Source: UMGS363 sp051881815
GTDB taxonomy: Bacteria; Bacillota; Clostridia; Oscillospirales; Ruminococcaceae
Reading direction: 5' to 3'
Length of the DNA: 64,000 nt
NCBI GenBank assembly: GCA_051881815.1
Contig: JBJEQP010000075.1
Location: 62,001 to 126,000, forward strand
How positions within the stretch are numbered: the stretch's first letter is position 1; each line of letters begins with the position of its first letter. The notes under the pieces are model-generated. The model saw nothing but the letters and a program-made list of their open reading frames with translations, was not told the DNA's origin and did not search any database. This document shows, piece by piece, positions 31,819 through 40,533 of the stretch. Both the position numbers and the translations under genes were made by a program.

Positions 31819-32292
31819 TCAGAATAAACTGTCAGCGATCTCGTATGCCCTGTCATCATCCGAGCAGGCAAATAGCATAACATAATTGCCCTTGACAACA
31901 ACCTTCGCACCGTCAAGCTTATACATCTCATTAGGAGTATAATCGGCATAAAGCTCGATCTGACTGTCAAGACGCTTCTGAACAGCCGCACGAGCATTTT
32001 CAGCATCTTCCGCAGAGTTCATCTTGAAAACTGCAAGCTCATCGGGATAAGCACCCGAGCCGCAGATATACACAGAAAGAGCCTCTGCCGCTTCTGTATC
32101 AATATCATAATATGCACCGACATCATCTTTTGTTTTTTCAACAGCAGACGGGATCTCGATCTCTGCCATTATTGCTGCTGTAATATCAGCAGGAGCAGGC
32201 TGCTTCATCTCGTCAGCCGTTTCTGCCTTTGAACAAGCTGTAAGCATTACTATCGGCAGAATAAGCATTGCCGCAAAATTTCTTAATCTCAT
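31819..32292 (-). CDS. DUF4358-like lipoprotein
   Basis: A 157-residue lipoprotein: signal peptide MRLRNFAAMLILPIVMLTAC with lipobox LTAC (Cys20 the lipidated residue). The mature part is one compact domain with VGAYYDIDTEAAEALSVYICGSGAYPDELAVFKMNSAEDAENARAAV (DUF4358 pattern, from memory). AAGGTCAA precedes the ATG. It follows the SGNH hydrolase gene by 16 bp and is almost certainly translated from the same message. Function unknown; the pairing suggests an envelope role. Confidence 0.83.
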   Translation of the reverse strand: MRLRNFAAMLILPIVMLTACSKAETADEMKQPAPADITAAIMAEIEIPSAVEKTKDDVGAYYDIDTEAAEALSVYICGSGAYPDELAVFKMNSAEDAENARAAVQKRLDSQIELYADYTPNEMYKLDGAKVVVKGNYVMLFACSDDDRAYEIADSLF

Positions 32293-32308
32293 AAATTGAC
32301 CTTCCTTT

Positions 32309-33409
32309 TTACTGTAAGATATCTGTTTCGATCTCTGTTACTATTTCTGTTTCGGGTTCGCTGATTGAAGCTGTGACCGTTTCACTCTCGGTAAAAGTTA
32401 TCTCATCAACTGTAATAGCTGTTTCCGCAGGTACCGCCGTCACGGATGTGATCTCGGTCACCGGCTCAGTTTCCGTGACATCCTGCTGATCATTTGTAAG
32501 CTCAAACTGTATTCTGCTCAAGACAACTCCGTAAGCTTTTCCGAGGAAATGAAGTCCGTCGGCTTCAGCATAGTCAGCTGCAAGATATCCGTCATCATCC
32601 TGGAGCATTGTAAATATATCAATAAATTTACAGGACTTATCCTCTGCTGTATTTTCAAGCTTGCTGTTATAACTCATTATAACGGGTATCTTTTCGGGAT
32701 TTTCGCTTTCGTGAACAGCTGTCACAGGAGGGATCGACAGAATAACTATTTTTGAATTGGGAGAAACCTCTCTTAATTCATCAACAAGCTTTGACATCTC
32801 TTCCGCCATATAATCGGTGCTCAAAAAAGCAAGACCATTTGTTCCAAGCATAATGCAGATGTATTCGGGCTGCATCATTTCGGCTTTTTTTATGGCAGTA
32901 ACGCCATTTATTTCCTTTGTAAGAGCAGATTCGGGATTTAGACCGACCTGCGCAAAGACATTATCGGGTTCAAGATATCCAAATCCCGAAAAACCTGTAA
33001 AAATCGAATCCCCGATAAAAAGACTGTTGGAGAAAAACGACTTGTCATATTCCGTAGAGCTGTATTTAGGTTCAGTTTCGCTTGTTTCAGTTGTGGAACC
33101 TTCCGAATCCGAAGGATCTGTGAGAATAATGTTTGCTGTGGTCTCAACGATTTCCGATGTAGTCATAATTGTTATTGTATCTGTCGGCTCGATCTCAACG
33201 ACAACCGGTTCGGTAATGACATATTCATCATCCCAGGGCATTTTTATACCTATATTCGCAAGAGGATCTTTTCCCGTGAAAAAAGTATAGCCATAAAGAC
33301 AAAGAGCGGAAAGAACAAGAACGATAAGTACAATTATAATAACATTCAGTGTAACAAGAACTTTTGAAGTTCTCGGTTTTTCAGAATAATAATAGTTTTT
33401 TCGTGGCAT
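32309..33409 (-). CDS. Membrane-anchored SGNH/GDSL hydrolase
   Basis: A 366-residue protein with one N-terminal membrane segment (about residues 17-44), a Thr/Glu-rich linker, an SGNH hydrolase domain (about 120-305) and a Thr/Glu-rich C-terminal tail. Block I is FIGDSIF (nucleophile Ser), block III is MLGTNG (Asn), and block V is DGLHFLGKAYG (Asp-His), so the catalytic set is intact. Such extracytoplasmic esterases remove or add O-acetyl groups on envelope glycans. It is upstream of a DUF4358-like lipoprotein gene and has its own promoter. Confidence 0.85.
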   Translation of the reverse strand: MPRKNYYYSEKPRTSKVLVTLNVIIIVLIVLVLSALCLYGYTFFTGKDPLANIGIKMPWDDEYVITEPVVVEIEPTDTITIMTTSEIVETTANIILTDPSDSEGSTTETSETEPKYSSTEYDKSFFSNSLFIGDSIFTGFSGFGYLEPDNVFAQVGLNPESALTKEINGVTAIKKAEMMQPEYICIMLGTNGLAFLSTDYMAEEMSKLVDELREVSPNSKIVILSIPPVTAVHESENPEKIPVIMSYNSKLENTAEDKSCKFIDIFTMLQDDDGYLAADYAEADGLHFLGKAYGVVLSRIQFELTNDQQDVTETEPVTEITSVTAVPAETAITVDEITFTESETVTASISEPETEIVTEIETDILQ

Positions 33410-33447
33410 TTTAGGGGTTACACCTTTCTACTGCGATAGCTTATATA

Positions 33448-33476
33448 ATTATACACTATTTGACCCGACATATCAA
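33448..33476 (-). promoter_or_regulatory. sigma-A-type promoter of the SGNH-lipoprotein operon
   Basis: On the minus strand TTGATA (33476-33471), a 17-bp spacer and TATAAT (33453-33448), about 40 bp before the SGNH gene. Confidence 0.8.
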
Positions 33477-33509
33477 GTATTTTTAAAGAAAAAATACTGT
33501 TTAATAAAT

Positions 33510-33541
33510 AAAAAAAATCCGTCTTCTTAAAGAAAACGGAT
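33510..33541 (-). terminator. Rho-independent terminator of the Val-Asp-Gly-Cys tRNA cluster
   Basis: On the minus strand, stem ATCCGT (33541-33536) / ACGGAT (33522-33517) with an AT-rich loop, followed by seven T residues, 3 bp after tRNA-Cys. Confidence 0.88.
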
Positions 33542-33543
33542 CA

Positions 33544-33617
33544 TGGAGGCGCCACCCAGATTTGAACTGGGGATCAAGGTGTTGCAGACCTACGCCTTAC
33601 CACTTGGCTATAGCGCC
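33544..33617 (-). tRNA. tRNA-Cys (anticodon GCA)
   Basis: A 74-nt cloverleaf: acceptor GGCGCTA/TGGCGCC, anticodon loop CTGCAAC (GCA), T arm CCCAG-TTCAAAT-CTGGG, discriminator T and encoded CCA. Confidence 0.95.
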
Positions 33618-33619
33618 GT

Positions 33620-33695
33620 TGGAGCGGATTACGAGGCTCGAACTCGCTACCTCCACCTTGGCAAGGTGGCGCTCTACCAGATGAGCTAAATCCGC
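33620..33695 (-). tRNA. tRNA-Gly (anticodon GCC)
   Basis: A 76-nt cloverleaf: acceptor GCGGATT/AATCCGC, D stem GCTC/GAGC, anticodon loop TTGCCAA (GCC) on a CCACC/GGTGG stem, T arm with TTCGAGC loop and encoded CCA. Confidence 0.95.
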
Positions 33696-33699
33696 ATAT

Positions 33700-33776
33700 T
33701 GGCGACCCGAAAGAGACTCGAACTCTCGACCTCCGCCGTGACAGGGCGGCGTTCTAACCAACTGAACTATCGGGCC
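33700..33776 (-). tRNA. tRNA-Asp (anticodon GTC)
   Basis: A 77-nt cloverleaf: 5' GGCCCGA with TCGGGTC, anticodon loop CTGTCAC (GTC) on a CCGCC/GGCGG stem, T loop TTCGAGT, discriminator G and encoded CCA. Confidence 0.95.
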
Positions 33777-33782
33777 GAATTT

Positions 33783-33857
33783 GGTGGGAACAATAGGGCT
33801 CGAACCTATGACCCTCTGCTTGTAAGGCAGATGCTCTCCCAGCTGAGCTATGCTCCC
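33783..33857 (-). tRNA. tRNA-Val (anticodon TAC)
   Basis: A 75-nt cloverleaf, first in transcription order: 5' GGGAGCA with TGTTCCC, D stem GCTC/GAGC, anticodon loop CTTACAA (TAC) on a TCTGC/GCAGA stem, T loop TTCGAGC, discriminator A and encoded CCA. Confidence 0.95.
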
Positions 33858-33902
33858 ACATCGTCTTTGAGAATTCATCTTCATCCCCAAGCGACGATAT
33901 TT

Positions 33903-33931
33903 ATTATACACTATTAATTCTCGTTTGTCAA
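33903..33931 (-). promoter_or_regulatory. Consensus sigma-A promoter of the Val-Asp-Gly-Cys tRNA cluster
   Basis: On the minus strand TTGACA (33931-33926), a 17-bp spacer and TATAAT (33908-33903), about 45 bp before tRNA-Val. Confidence 0.9.
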
Positions 33932-33950
33932 GGCTTTTTTGAAAAAAATT

Positions 33951-34820
33951 TTATTTTTTTAGAGAGATTATTTCCTCGGGTGTAAAACTATACTTTTTGT
34001 CACAGAAATGGCAGCATACTTCAATGCTTTCCTGTTCTTCATACATCTTGTTAAGCTCGTCGTTTCCAAGACTTATGAGTGCACGTTCCACTCTCTCCCT
34101 GCTACAATCACATTTATATGCACAACCGAACTCATCCAGAACATTCGGAGTAAGTCCATCGAGCACTTTCATAGCCATTTCTTCCGCAGAAACGCCTGCA
34201 GTAAGCATCTGTGTAACGGACGGAAGACTGTTGACATTCTTTTCAAGTATATCAATGCAGGATTCATCCGCAAACGGAAGGAGCTGTATAAGATATCCTC
34301 CGGCAGCCTTTACTGTAAGATCGGGATTAACAAGAACACCTAATCCGCAAACAGTAGGGATCTGTTCACTCATTGCAAAATAGCTTGCAATATCCTCTGC
34401 GATCTCTCCTGAAACAATAGGGATCTGACCAACATAAGGTTCTTTCAGGCCAAGATCCTTAACTATGCTCAAGGTTCCATCCTTGCCGACAGCTCCTGCA
34501 ACGTCAAGCTTTCCGTATGAATTGAGCGGTATCTCAACGATCGGGTTGGCAACATACGATTTAACGTTTCCCCTGCTGTCTGCAACGGCGATAAGAGCAC
34601 CTGCAGGACCGTTTCCGTTAAGGCGGAGAGTAACGCTGTCAGTATCATTTTTAAGTCCTATTCCTATCAGAGAAGCGGCAATAGAAAGTCTGCCGAGTGC
34701 AGCCGTAACAACTGCCGACGGTTGGTGTATGCGCTCGATCTCGGCAACGATGTCCGTAGCATCAATTGCAGTAGCTGTCACAGAAGCATCTGCAGAGATC
34801 GTTCTGACGATTTTAGCCAT
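33951..34820 (-). CDS. hslO: Redox-regulated molecular chaperone Hsp33
   Basis: A 289-residue holdase chaperone activated by oxidative unfolding of its zinc site. The N-terminal domain (residues ~1-230) contains HQPSAVVTAALGRL and GNGPAGALIAVAD; the C-terminal redox switch has the CxC pair in KCDCSRER and the CxxC pair in CCHFCDKKY. The ATG at 34820 has AAAGGA 9 bases upstream; the frame runs on to 34883 but without family similarity. It is the last gene of a yerC-methyltransferase-hslO run. No clear terminator hairpin follows its stop; the tRNA promoter lies immediately downstream. Confidence 0.96.
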   Translation of the reverse strand: MAKIVRTISADASVTATAIDATDIVAEIERIHQPSAVVTAALGRLSIAASLIGIGLKNDTDSVTLRLNGNGPAGALIAVADSRGNVKSYVANPIVEIPLNSYGKLDVAGAVGKDGTLSIVKDLGLKEPYVGQIPIVSGEIAEDIASYFAMSEQIPTVCGLGVLVNPDLTVKAAGGYLIQLLPFADESCIDILEKNVNSLPSVTQMLTAGVSAEEMAMKVLDGLTPNVLDEFGCAYKCDCSRERVERALISLGNDELNKMYEEQESIEVCCHFCDKKYSFTPEEIISLKK

Positions 34821-34879
34821 TTTATTTATCCTTTCTTCAGAAAAATTCCATCTGCCCGTTATGAACAAATGGAATACTA

Positions 34880-35629
34880 TCACTTTATTTTTTTAGCGGC
34901 ATAAACTACCTTTTCGCTTGTTTCTTTCGGAAGCTCAAAGCTGTCATAATCATACTTTCCGACGACCTCAAAGCCGACTTCCGCCAGAGCATTCTCGATC
35001 GTTTCACAATCTAATGCGATCTCGGAAAACTCATCACTGTAACGTGAATATTTTCCGCTTTCATCAGGCTCAAAGAAATCAAGTGACATAGTTACCCTGC
35101 TGTTTTCTTCTTCAAAATAGTTCTGCCATACGCAGTAGACCTCATCAATATCATACACGAAGGTATTATTTCCGAGGACATTTCTATGCTTGTAAGGCGT
35201 ATTTATGTCGAAGAGAAAAAGTCCGTTCGGCTCACAGAAAAGCGAAACCCTGCCGAATGTCTTTTTTATCTCTTCAAGGTTAGCGAGATGATTTATGCTG
35301 TCCAGAGCACAAACCGTCACATCTATCGTACCGAACATATCCAGCTCGGTCATATTCTGACAAAGATACTGTATCGGAAGTCCGCTCTCAAATTTCTTAT
35401 CAAGCGCCTCGTTCAGCATTTCCATAGAAGAATCCGTGCCTATAACGTCATATCCGAGCCGCGCAAATTCTTCGGAAAGGCTTCCCGTTCCGCAGGCAAG
35501 ATCAAGCAGAATACCCTTTCTTCCCCCGTGTTTTTTAACAAGAGAATCATAGTATTCTGCTCTGTCCCTGTATGATATATTCTGCGTCAGCTTATCATAG
35601 TAATAAGCAAAGCAGCTGTAACCGCTCAT
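34880..35629 (-). CDS. Class I SAM-dependent methyltransferase
   Basis: A 249-residue methyltransferase of the Methyltransf_25/YrrT-like type. It opens with FAYYYDKLTQNISY, followed by motif I LLDLACGTGSLSEEFA near residue 41-56, the acidic IGTDSS of motif II, and VTVCALDSINHL (motif IV region). The C-terminal part (about 150-225) is a mixed sheet that likely forms the substrate lid. The substrate is unknown. Its start overlaps the yerC stop (ATGA, 35626-35629), so translation is coupled. Confidence 0.85.
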   Translation of the reverse strand: MSGYSCFAYYYDKLTQNISYRDRAEYYDSLVKKHGGRKGILLDLACGTGSLSEEFARLGYDVIGTDSSMEMLNEALDKKFESGLPIQYLCQNMTELDMFGTIDVTVCALDSINHLANLEEIKKTFGRVSLFCEPNGLFLFDINTPYKHRNVLGNNTFVYDIDEVYCVWQNYFEEENSRVTMSLDFFEPDESGKYSRYSDEFSEIALDCETIENALAEVGFEVVGKYDYDSFELPKETSEKVVYAAKKIK

Positions 35630-35907
35630 TCCTTATTTTCTTCCTGCTGCTTTTTAAGACGGTCAAAAACAAGTGCATAACCGTCCGTTCCGTAGTTGAG
35701 AGTACGGTTTACACGGCTGATCGTAGCAGTACTTGCACCCGTTGTAGCAACGATATCGCTGTAAACATTCTTGCTTACGAGCATTTTTGCGACCTGCATA
35801 CGCTGTGCAAGAGATTTGAGTTCAAGCACGGTGCAGAGATCCTCAAAAAAGGCATAGCATTCTTCTACAGTTTCAAGAGTGAGGATAGCCTTAAAAAGGT
35901 CGTCCAT
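35626..35907 (-). CDS. yerC: YerC/YecD family TrpR-related DNA-binding protein
   Basis: A 93-residue protein matching YerC over its full length: LFKAILTLETVEECYAFFEDLCTVLELKSLAQRMQVAKML, then the helix-turn-helix YSDIVATTGASTATISRVNR and LNYGTDGY. This family shares the Trp-repressor fold, but its target genes are not generally known. The ATG at 35907 follows AGAGGAG; a longer frame to 36012 lacks conservation and overlaps the leader, where a GGAGGTATGCTCC hairpin can form. It heads a run with a methyltransferase and hslO. Confidence 0.92.
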   Translation of the reverse strand: MDDLFKAILTLETVEECYAFFEDLCTVLELKSLAQRMQVAKMLVSKNVYSDIVATTGASTATISRVNRTLNYGTDGYALVFDRLKKQQEENKE

Positions 35908-36002
35908 CTGCTCTCCTCTTAATTTATCATTCATATTGTTGTGCTGCCCCAATAAAAGGAGCATACCTCCTCTCAAATTTCTGAACAAGTTCCTATACCA
36001 TA

Positions 36003-36031
36003 ATTTTAGCACATTGTAGCGAAAAAGTAAA
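36003..36031 (-). promoter_or_regulatory. Candidate promoter of the yerC run
   Basis: On the minus strand TTTACT (36031-36026), a 17-bp spacer and TAAAAT (36008-36003), with TG one base before the -10. The -35 is weak. Confidence 0.55.
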
Positions 36032-36056
36032 GAGGTTTTTTAAATTTCTTTGATGA

Positions 36057-37355
36057 TCAGATATCATTGCGGATGATGTCTTCAAAAGTTTCACGCTTAA
36101 CAACAACTCTTGTTTTTCCGTCCTTGACCATTACGACAGCAGGCTTGCAAAGTCTGTTGTAGTTAGATGACATAGAATAGTTGTATGCACCTGTCGCAAG
36201 GACAGCAATAGTGTCGCCGACTTCAACGTGCTGAACAGGCATATTTTCACCGATAAGATCGCCGCTTTCACAGCATTTTCCTGCCAGAGTGATCTTCTCG
36301 GCCTTTTCTTCGCCTGCCTTGTTTGCAACTTCAATATCATATTCGGACTTATAAAGCGCATAACGAGGATTATCACACATACCGCCGTCAATAGAAACAT
36401 AGGTACGGATATTGGGGATCTCCTTGATACCGCCGACTGTGTAAAGCGTAAGTCCGGCAGGTGCGGCGATTGATCTGCCCGGTTCGATAAGGATAAACGG
36501 AAGCTTGATGCCCTTTTCTGCGCAGATTTCCTTGACCTTTACCGAAACACATTCCATATACTTTTCAAATGCGCACGGTTTATCTTCATTTGTGTACTTG
36601 ATGCCGAAGCCGCCGCCGAGGTTGAGCTCCTTTACTTCAAATGAAAGCTCATTCTTGATCTTTGCAATAAATCCGAGCATAACTTCCGCAGCGTGTACAA
36701 ACGGGTCGATATCAAAGATCTGGCTTCCGATATGGCAGTGAAGTCCGACAAGCTGAACATTTTTGAGTGCAAGAGCCTTTTTAACAGCTTCAAAAGCTTC
36801 TCCTGTTTCAAGTGCAAATCCGAACTTGCTGTCTATCTGACCTGTTTTAACAAAACTATGAGTATGAGCGTCAATGCCCGGCTTGATACGGAACATAATG
36901 TTTGCCGTTACGCCCTTCTTTTCAGCAAGCTTATCAAGTCTTTCAAGCTCGAAAACATTGTCAACAATGATCCTGCCGACCTTTTTCTCAACGGCAAGCT
37001 CAAGCTCTTCATCGGTCTTGTTGTTGCCGTGGAAGCACACCTTTTCCATAGGAAAACCAACGCTTGCTGCAGTGTAAAGCTCTCCGCCCGAAACAACGTC
37101 AGCGCCTATTCCCTCGGAGTCGGCTATTCTGTAGATTTCCTTGCAGGAGAAAGCCTTGCTCGCATAGCACACAAGACCTGCGCCGCCGTAATATTCGTCG
37201 ATCGACTTTTTGAAACGCTGACAAGCGCTGCGGATAACAGCCTCGTCCATAACATAAAGCGGAGTGCCGTATTCCTTTGCAAGCTCAACGGTGTCAACAC
37301 CGCTTACGGCAAGGTGACCTTTTTCGTTTACTGTTAAATTTTCCGATACAAACAT
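36057..37355 (-). CDS. lysA: Diaminopimelate decarboxylase
   Basis: A 432-residue PLP enzyme that forms L-lysine from meso-diaminopimelate. The alanine-racemase-like barrel carries the PLP lysine in VCYASKAFSC (about residue 46), HCHIGSQI, the GGGFGIKY phosphate loop, EPGRSI and the C-terminal CESGD catalytic Cys. The ATG at 37355 has AAAGGA 9 bases upstream; the frame open to 37412 is not conserved. It follows engB on the same strand. Loss of meso-DAP to lysine links it to wall precursor supply. Confidence 0.95.
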   Translation of the reverse strand: MFVSENLTVNEKGHLAVSGVDTVELAKEYGTPLYVMDEAVIRSACQRFKKSIDEYYGGAGLVCYASKAFSCKEIYRIADSEGIGADVVSGGELYTAASVGFPMEKVCFHGNNKTDEELELAVEKKVGRIIVDNVFELERLDKLAEKKGVTANIMFRIKPGIDAHTHSFVKTGQIDSKFGFALETGEAFEAVKKALALKNVQLVGLHCHIGSQIFDIDPFVHAAEVMLGFIAKIKNELSFEVKELNLGGGFGIKYTNEDKPCAFEKYMECVSVKVKEICAEKGIKLPFILIEPGRSIAAPAGLTLYTVGGIKEIPNIRTYVSIDGGMCDNPRYALYKSEYDIEVANKAGEEKAEKITLAGKCCESGDLIGENMPVQHVEVGDTIAVLATGAYNYSMSSNYNRLCKPAVVMVKDGKTRVVVKRETFEDIIRNDI

Positions 37356-37389
37356 ATTAAAAAATCCTTTCTTTTGATCTGCATTGCCT

Positions 37390-37974
37390 TTATTCTGCAG
37401 ATACTTCCTCAATTATTTCCCTGATCTTATCTGCTCCCTCGCCTGTGACAGCGGAAAATTCAATTACAGTCATTTCATCAAAATACTCTATTTCCTTCCT
37501 GAATCCCTCCATTCGAGCGGCACGTTCATTCTTGGAAAGCTTGTCCGCTTTTGTAAGTACAATAACAAACGGCAGTTCGTTATCGATCATAAAATTTATC
37601 ATGTGCATATCATCGGCTGACGGAGGATGACGCATATCAATAAGCTGAAATATCAATGCGATATCTCTCCCCGACATAAGATAGCCCTCGATAAGCTCCG
37701 ACCAGCGAAGCTTATCGCTCTTGGCGATCTTTGCATAGCCGTATCCCGGGAGATCGACCAGAAAGCAGTCATCTATCTTATAGAAGTTGACAGTTGCGGT
37801 CTTTCCCGGAACAGCCGAAACTCTTGCGAGCGACTTTCTGTTGAATATCTTGTTTATCAGCGAGGATTTTCCGACATTGGAACGTCCTGCGAAGGCAAAC
37901 TCTGTTTTTTCCGAGGGTGGAAGCTGTTTATACTCTCCGTATGAAGCGAAAAACTCCGCTTTATTAAAGTTCAT
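37390..37974 (-). CDS. engB: Ribosome biogenesis GTP-binding protein EngB/YsxC
   Basis: A 194-residue TrmE-Era-EngA family GTPase for 50S subunit assembly: G1 GRSNVGKSS (about residues 30-38), G3 DLPGYGYA (about 74-81), G4 TKADK and G5 SAVTG. It lies 27 bp after lon, the conserved lon-ysxC order of many Firmicutes. Confidence 0.97.
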   Translation of the reverse strand: MNFNKAEFFASYGEYKQLPPSEKTEFAFAGRSNVGKSSLINKIFNRKSLARVSAVPGKTATVNFYKIDDCFLVDLPGYGYAKIAKSDKLRWSELIEGYLMSGRDIALIFQLIDMRHPPSADDMHMINFMIDNELPFVIVLTKADKLSKNERAARMEGFRKEIEYFDEMTVIEFSAVTGEGADKIREIIEEVSAE

Positions 37975-38001
37975 ATCGTTACTTTCTCCCCATTTTCTGC
38001 C

Positions 38002-40383
38002 TTATGAGCGAAGCTCGGCAGTATTCTTTATCTCTTTTTTCTTTTTTACAGTCACAGGCTTCTTTGCAAGGGCATTGTCAAGAACATCCGTGAGCTTTTC
38101 TGCGAAGATAAAGTTCAGACCCTCCTTGACAACATCGTCAACCTCTTCAAGGTCAGCCTTGTTTGCAGCAGGAATAATTACATCCTTCATACCTGCCTTG
38201 TAAGCAGCCATTGTCTTTTCACGAAGTCCTCCTATCGGAAGCACCTTGCCGTGAAGCGTTATTTCACCTGTCATTGCAACATCGTGGCGAACAGGAATCC
38301 CCGAAAGTGCGGAAACGAGTGCAGTCATCATTGTAACGCCTGCAGAAGGACCGTCCTTTGGTGTTGCGCCCTCGGGAGCATGGATATGAATATCCTTGTC
38401 CTTGTAGAAGTCGGGAGCAATACCGTATTTATCTGCAATCGAGCGAACATAGCTGACAGCGATCTTGGAGCTTTCCTTCATAACATCGCCGAGCGAACCC
38501 GTTACCTCAACATTGCCCTTGCCGTTCAGAACTATAGCTTCAAGCGGCATAATTACTCCGCCGACCGAAGTCCAGGCAAGACCGTTTACAACGCCCACTT
38601 CGTCTTTTTTTGCAAGATCATCGTCAATATACTTACGAACACCAAGATACTTTTCGATATTTCTCGGAGTAACGCTGACCTTTGCAGCTTCTCCCGAAAC
38701 AATTACCTTCGCAGCCTTTCTGCACAGTGAAGCGATAAGCCTTTCGAGCTTTCTTACGCCTGCTTCACGGGAGTAATTATCAATAAGCACATATATTGCC
38801 GCATCATTGATCTTTAGCATTGAAGCTTTAAGTCCGTGAGCCTTGAGCTGCTTCGGAATAAGGTGTTCCTTTGCGATATGGAACTTTTCCTCTCGTGTAT
38901 AGCTTGTAAGCTCAATAACTTCCATTCTGTCAAGAAGCGGAGCATCTATTGTTTCGGTCGTATTTGCGGTCGTTACAAAAAGCACCTTGCTCAGATCAAA
39001 CGGTATTTCGATGTAATGGTCGCGAAAAGAATTGTTCTGCTCGCTGTCAAGGACTTCAAGCATTGCCGAAGACGGATCACCGCGCATATCGTTTGACATT
39101 TTATCGATCTCATCAAGCAGGATAAGCGGATTGGCTGTTCCTGCCTGCTTGAGAGCAGTTATGATCCTGCCCGGCATTGCGCCGACATAAGTCTTTCTGT
39201 GGCCTCGTATATCCGATTCATCCTTGATTCCGCCGAGCGAAACTCTGACATACTTTCTTCCGAGAGCCTTTGCGATTGATTTTCCGATAGAGGTCTTGCC
39301 GACACCCGGAGGACCTACAAGACAGATTATCTGACCCTTTATATCGGGTTTAAGCTGACGAACAGCAATATTCTCTATTATCCTTTCCTTTACCTTTTTT
39401 AATCCATAATGGTCAAGATCAAGAGTTTCCTGCGCTGCTTCAATATCGGTATCATCATCGGTAAAATTATTCCACGGCAGTTCAAGAACCGTGTCAAGAT
39501 AGTTCCGAAGAACAGCATAATCCTGCGAGGACGGCGACATTTTGGAAAGGCGTGTGACCTCACGAAGGAGCTTTTCTTCGCTTGCCTGTTCAAGATGAAG
39601 CTCTTTTATCTTCTGCTCATATTCATCAAGCTCATCGTATGTATCATCTTCGCCGAGCTGTGACGAGATCGCTCTCATCTGCTCACGGAGATAATACTCA
39701 CGCTGACCGTCGTCTATCTGCTCTCTGACCTTGCTCTGTATGCTGTATTCGATATCGAGTATCTCCACTTCACGCGAAAGCATTGCAAGAAGCATTCCAA
39801 GCTTTGATACAAGATAGTCCTCTTCAAGCAAGTCCTGCTTATCCTCAACGGGAAGCGGAACGTTGCTTACTATCGTGTCAAAGAATTTTGCCGGATCCTT
39901 TTCATCCATTATTGAATTGACGAGCTCCTTCGGCATTCTCGGCACAAGATGGCTGTAATGCTCGAATGTCGATCTTGTTGCACGGACAACAGCGTCAAGC
40001 TCGACCTCTTCATTCTGACATTCTATATGATTCGGGAGTTTTTTGATATAAGCCGTGAGATACGGTTCGTTCTGATCTATCTTCATCAGCTTTGCACGGT
40101 ATTTGCCCTCTACCAGAACTCTTGTGATCTTATCGGGAGTTTTAAGGATCTGGCGAATTTCTGCAACCGTACCTATTTTATATAAATCATTCTTACCCGG
40201 ATCTTCAACTGAATTGTCGATCTGGGAATCGAGAAAAATAAGCTTTTCACCGCTCATTGCAGCTTTCAGCGCAAGCTCCGAACGTTCTCTTGAAACATCA
40301 AAATGCACAACTGTATTCGGGAAAACAACAAGTCCTCTTACTGCGAGCATCGGCATTAAAATCGTTTCAGCTCTTGTTCCCAT
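38002..40383 (-). CDS. lon: ATP-dependent protease Lon (LonA)
   Basis: A 793-residue LonA protease: an N-terminal substrate-binding domain (about 1-300), an AAA+ module with Walker A GPPGVGKTS and Walker B LILLDEIDKM, and a C-terminal serine protease domain with the Ser-Lys dyad (Ser in DGPSAGVTM; Lys in GGLREKTMAA). It degrades misfolded and regulatory proteins. The ATG at 40383 has GAGG 6 bases upstream; the frame extending to 40437 lies inside a structured leader. The promoter is at 40534-40562, so the leader is about 145 nt and contains a hairpin whose loop is complementary to a site beside the ribosome site. Confidence 0.97.
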   Translation of the reverse strand: MGTRAETILMPMLAVRGLVVFPNTVVHFDVSRERSELALKAAMSGEKLIFLDSQIDNSVEDPGKNDLYKIGTVAEIRQILKTPDKITRVLVEGKYRAKLMKIDQNEPYLTAYIKKLPNHIECQNEEVELDAVVRATRSTFEHYSHLVPRMPKELVNSIMDEKDPAKFFDTIVSNVPLPVEDKQDLLEEDYLVSKLGMLLAMLSREVEILDIEYSIQSKVREQIDDGQREYYLREQMRAISSQLGEDDTYDELDEYEQKIKELHLEQASEEKLLREVTRLSKMSPSSQDYAVLRNYLDTVLELPWNNFTDDDTDIEAAQETLDLDHYGLKKVKERIIENIAVRQLKPDIKGQIICLVGPPGVGKTSIGKSIAKALGRKYVRVSLGGIKDESDIRGHRKTYVGAMPGRIITALKQAGTANPLILLDEIDKMSNDMRGDPSSAMLEVLDSEQNNSFRDHYIEIPFDLSKVLFVTTANTTETIDAPLLDRMEVIELTSYTREEKFHIAKEHLIPKQLKAHGLKASMLKINDAAIYVLIDNYSREAGVRKLERLIASLCRKAAKVIVSGEAAKVSVTPRNIEKYLGVRKYIDDDLAKKDEVGVVNGLAWTSVGGVIMPLEAIVLNGKGNVEVTGSLGDVMKESSKIAVSYVRSIADKYGIAPDFYKDKDIHIHAPEGATPKDGPSAGVTMMTALVSALSGIPVRHDVAMTGEITLHGKVLPIGGLREKTMAAYKAGMKDVIIPAANKADLEEVDDVVKEGLNFIFAEKLTDVLDNALAKKPVTVKKKKEIKNTAELRS

Positions 40384-40389
40384 TATAAA

Positions 40390-40473
40390 CCTCGTTTCTC
40401 CGTCGGAATGAAATAAATGATCTATAGCGATCCACAAAATATAAAATGATTTTCCTGCCCCGACGGAGGCAGG
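40390..40473 (-). promoter_or_regulatory. Structured lon 5' leader with potential pseudoknot at the ribosome site
   Basis: In the minus-strand RNA, hairpin CCTGCC (40473-40468) / GGCAGG (40459-40454) presents loop TCCGTCGG (40467-40460). A perfect complement, CCGACGGAG (40406-40398), lies about 50 nt downstream, four bases before the GAGG ribosome site (40393-40390). Loop-to-site pairing of 8-9 bp would place a helix next to the Shine-Dalgarno. Confidence 0.6.
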
Positions 40474-40533
40474 TTTATTATGAATGATAACTTGCTTTTG
40501 CAGGTTATTGCAGACATTCGGTAATACCTATAT

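Noticed and set aside
40384..40437. N-terminal extension of Lon
   Set aside because: Lies in the structured leader, has no ribosome site and does not match the LonA start.
40398..40468. CIRCE operator (heat-shock) at lon
   Set aside because: The inverted repeat CTCCGTCGG/CCGACGGAG does not match TTAGCACTC-N9-GAGTGCTAA and its arms are about 50 bp apart.
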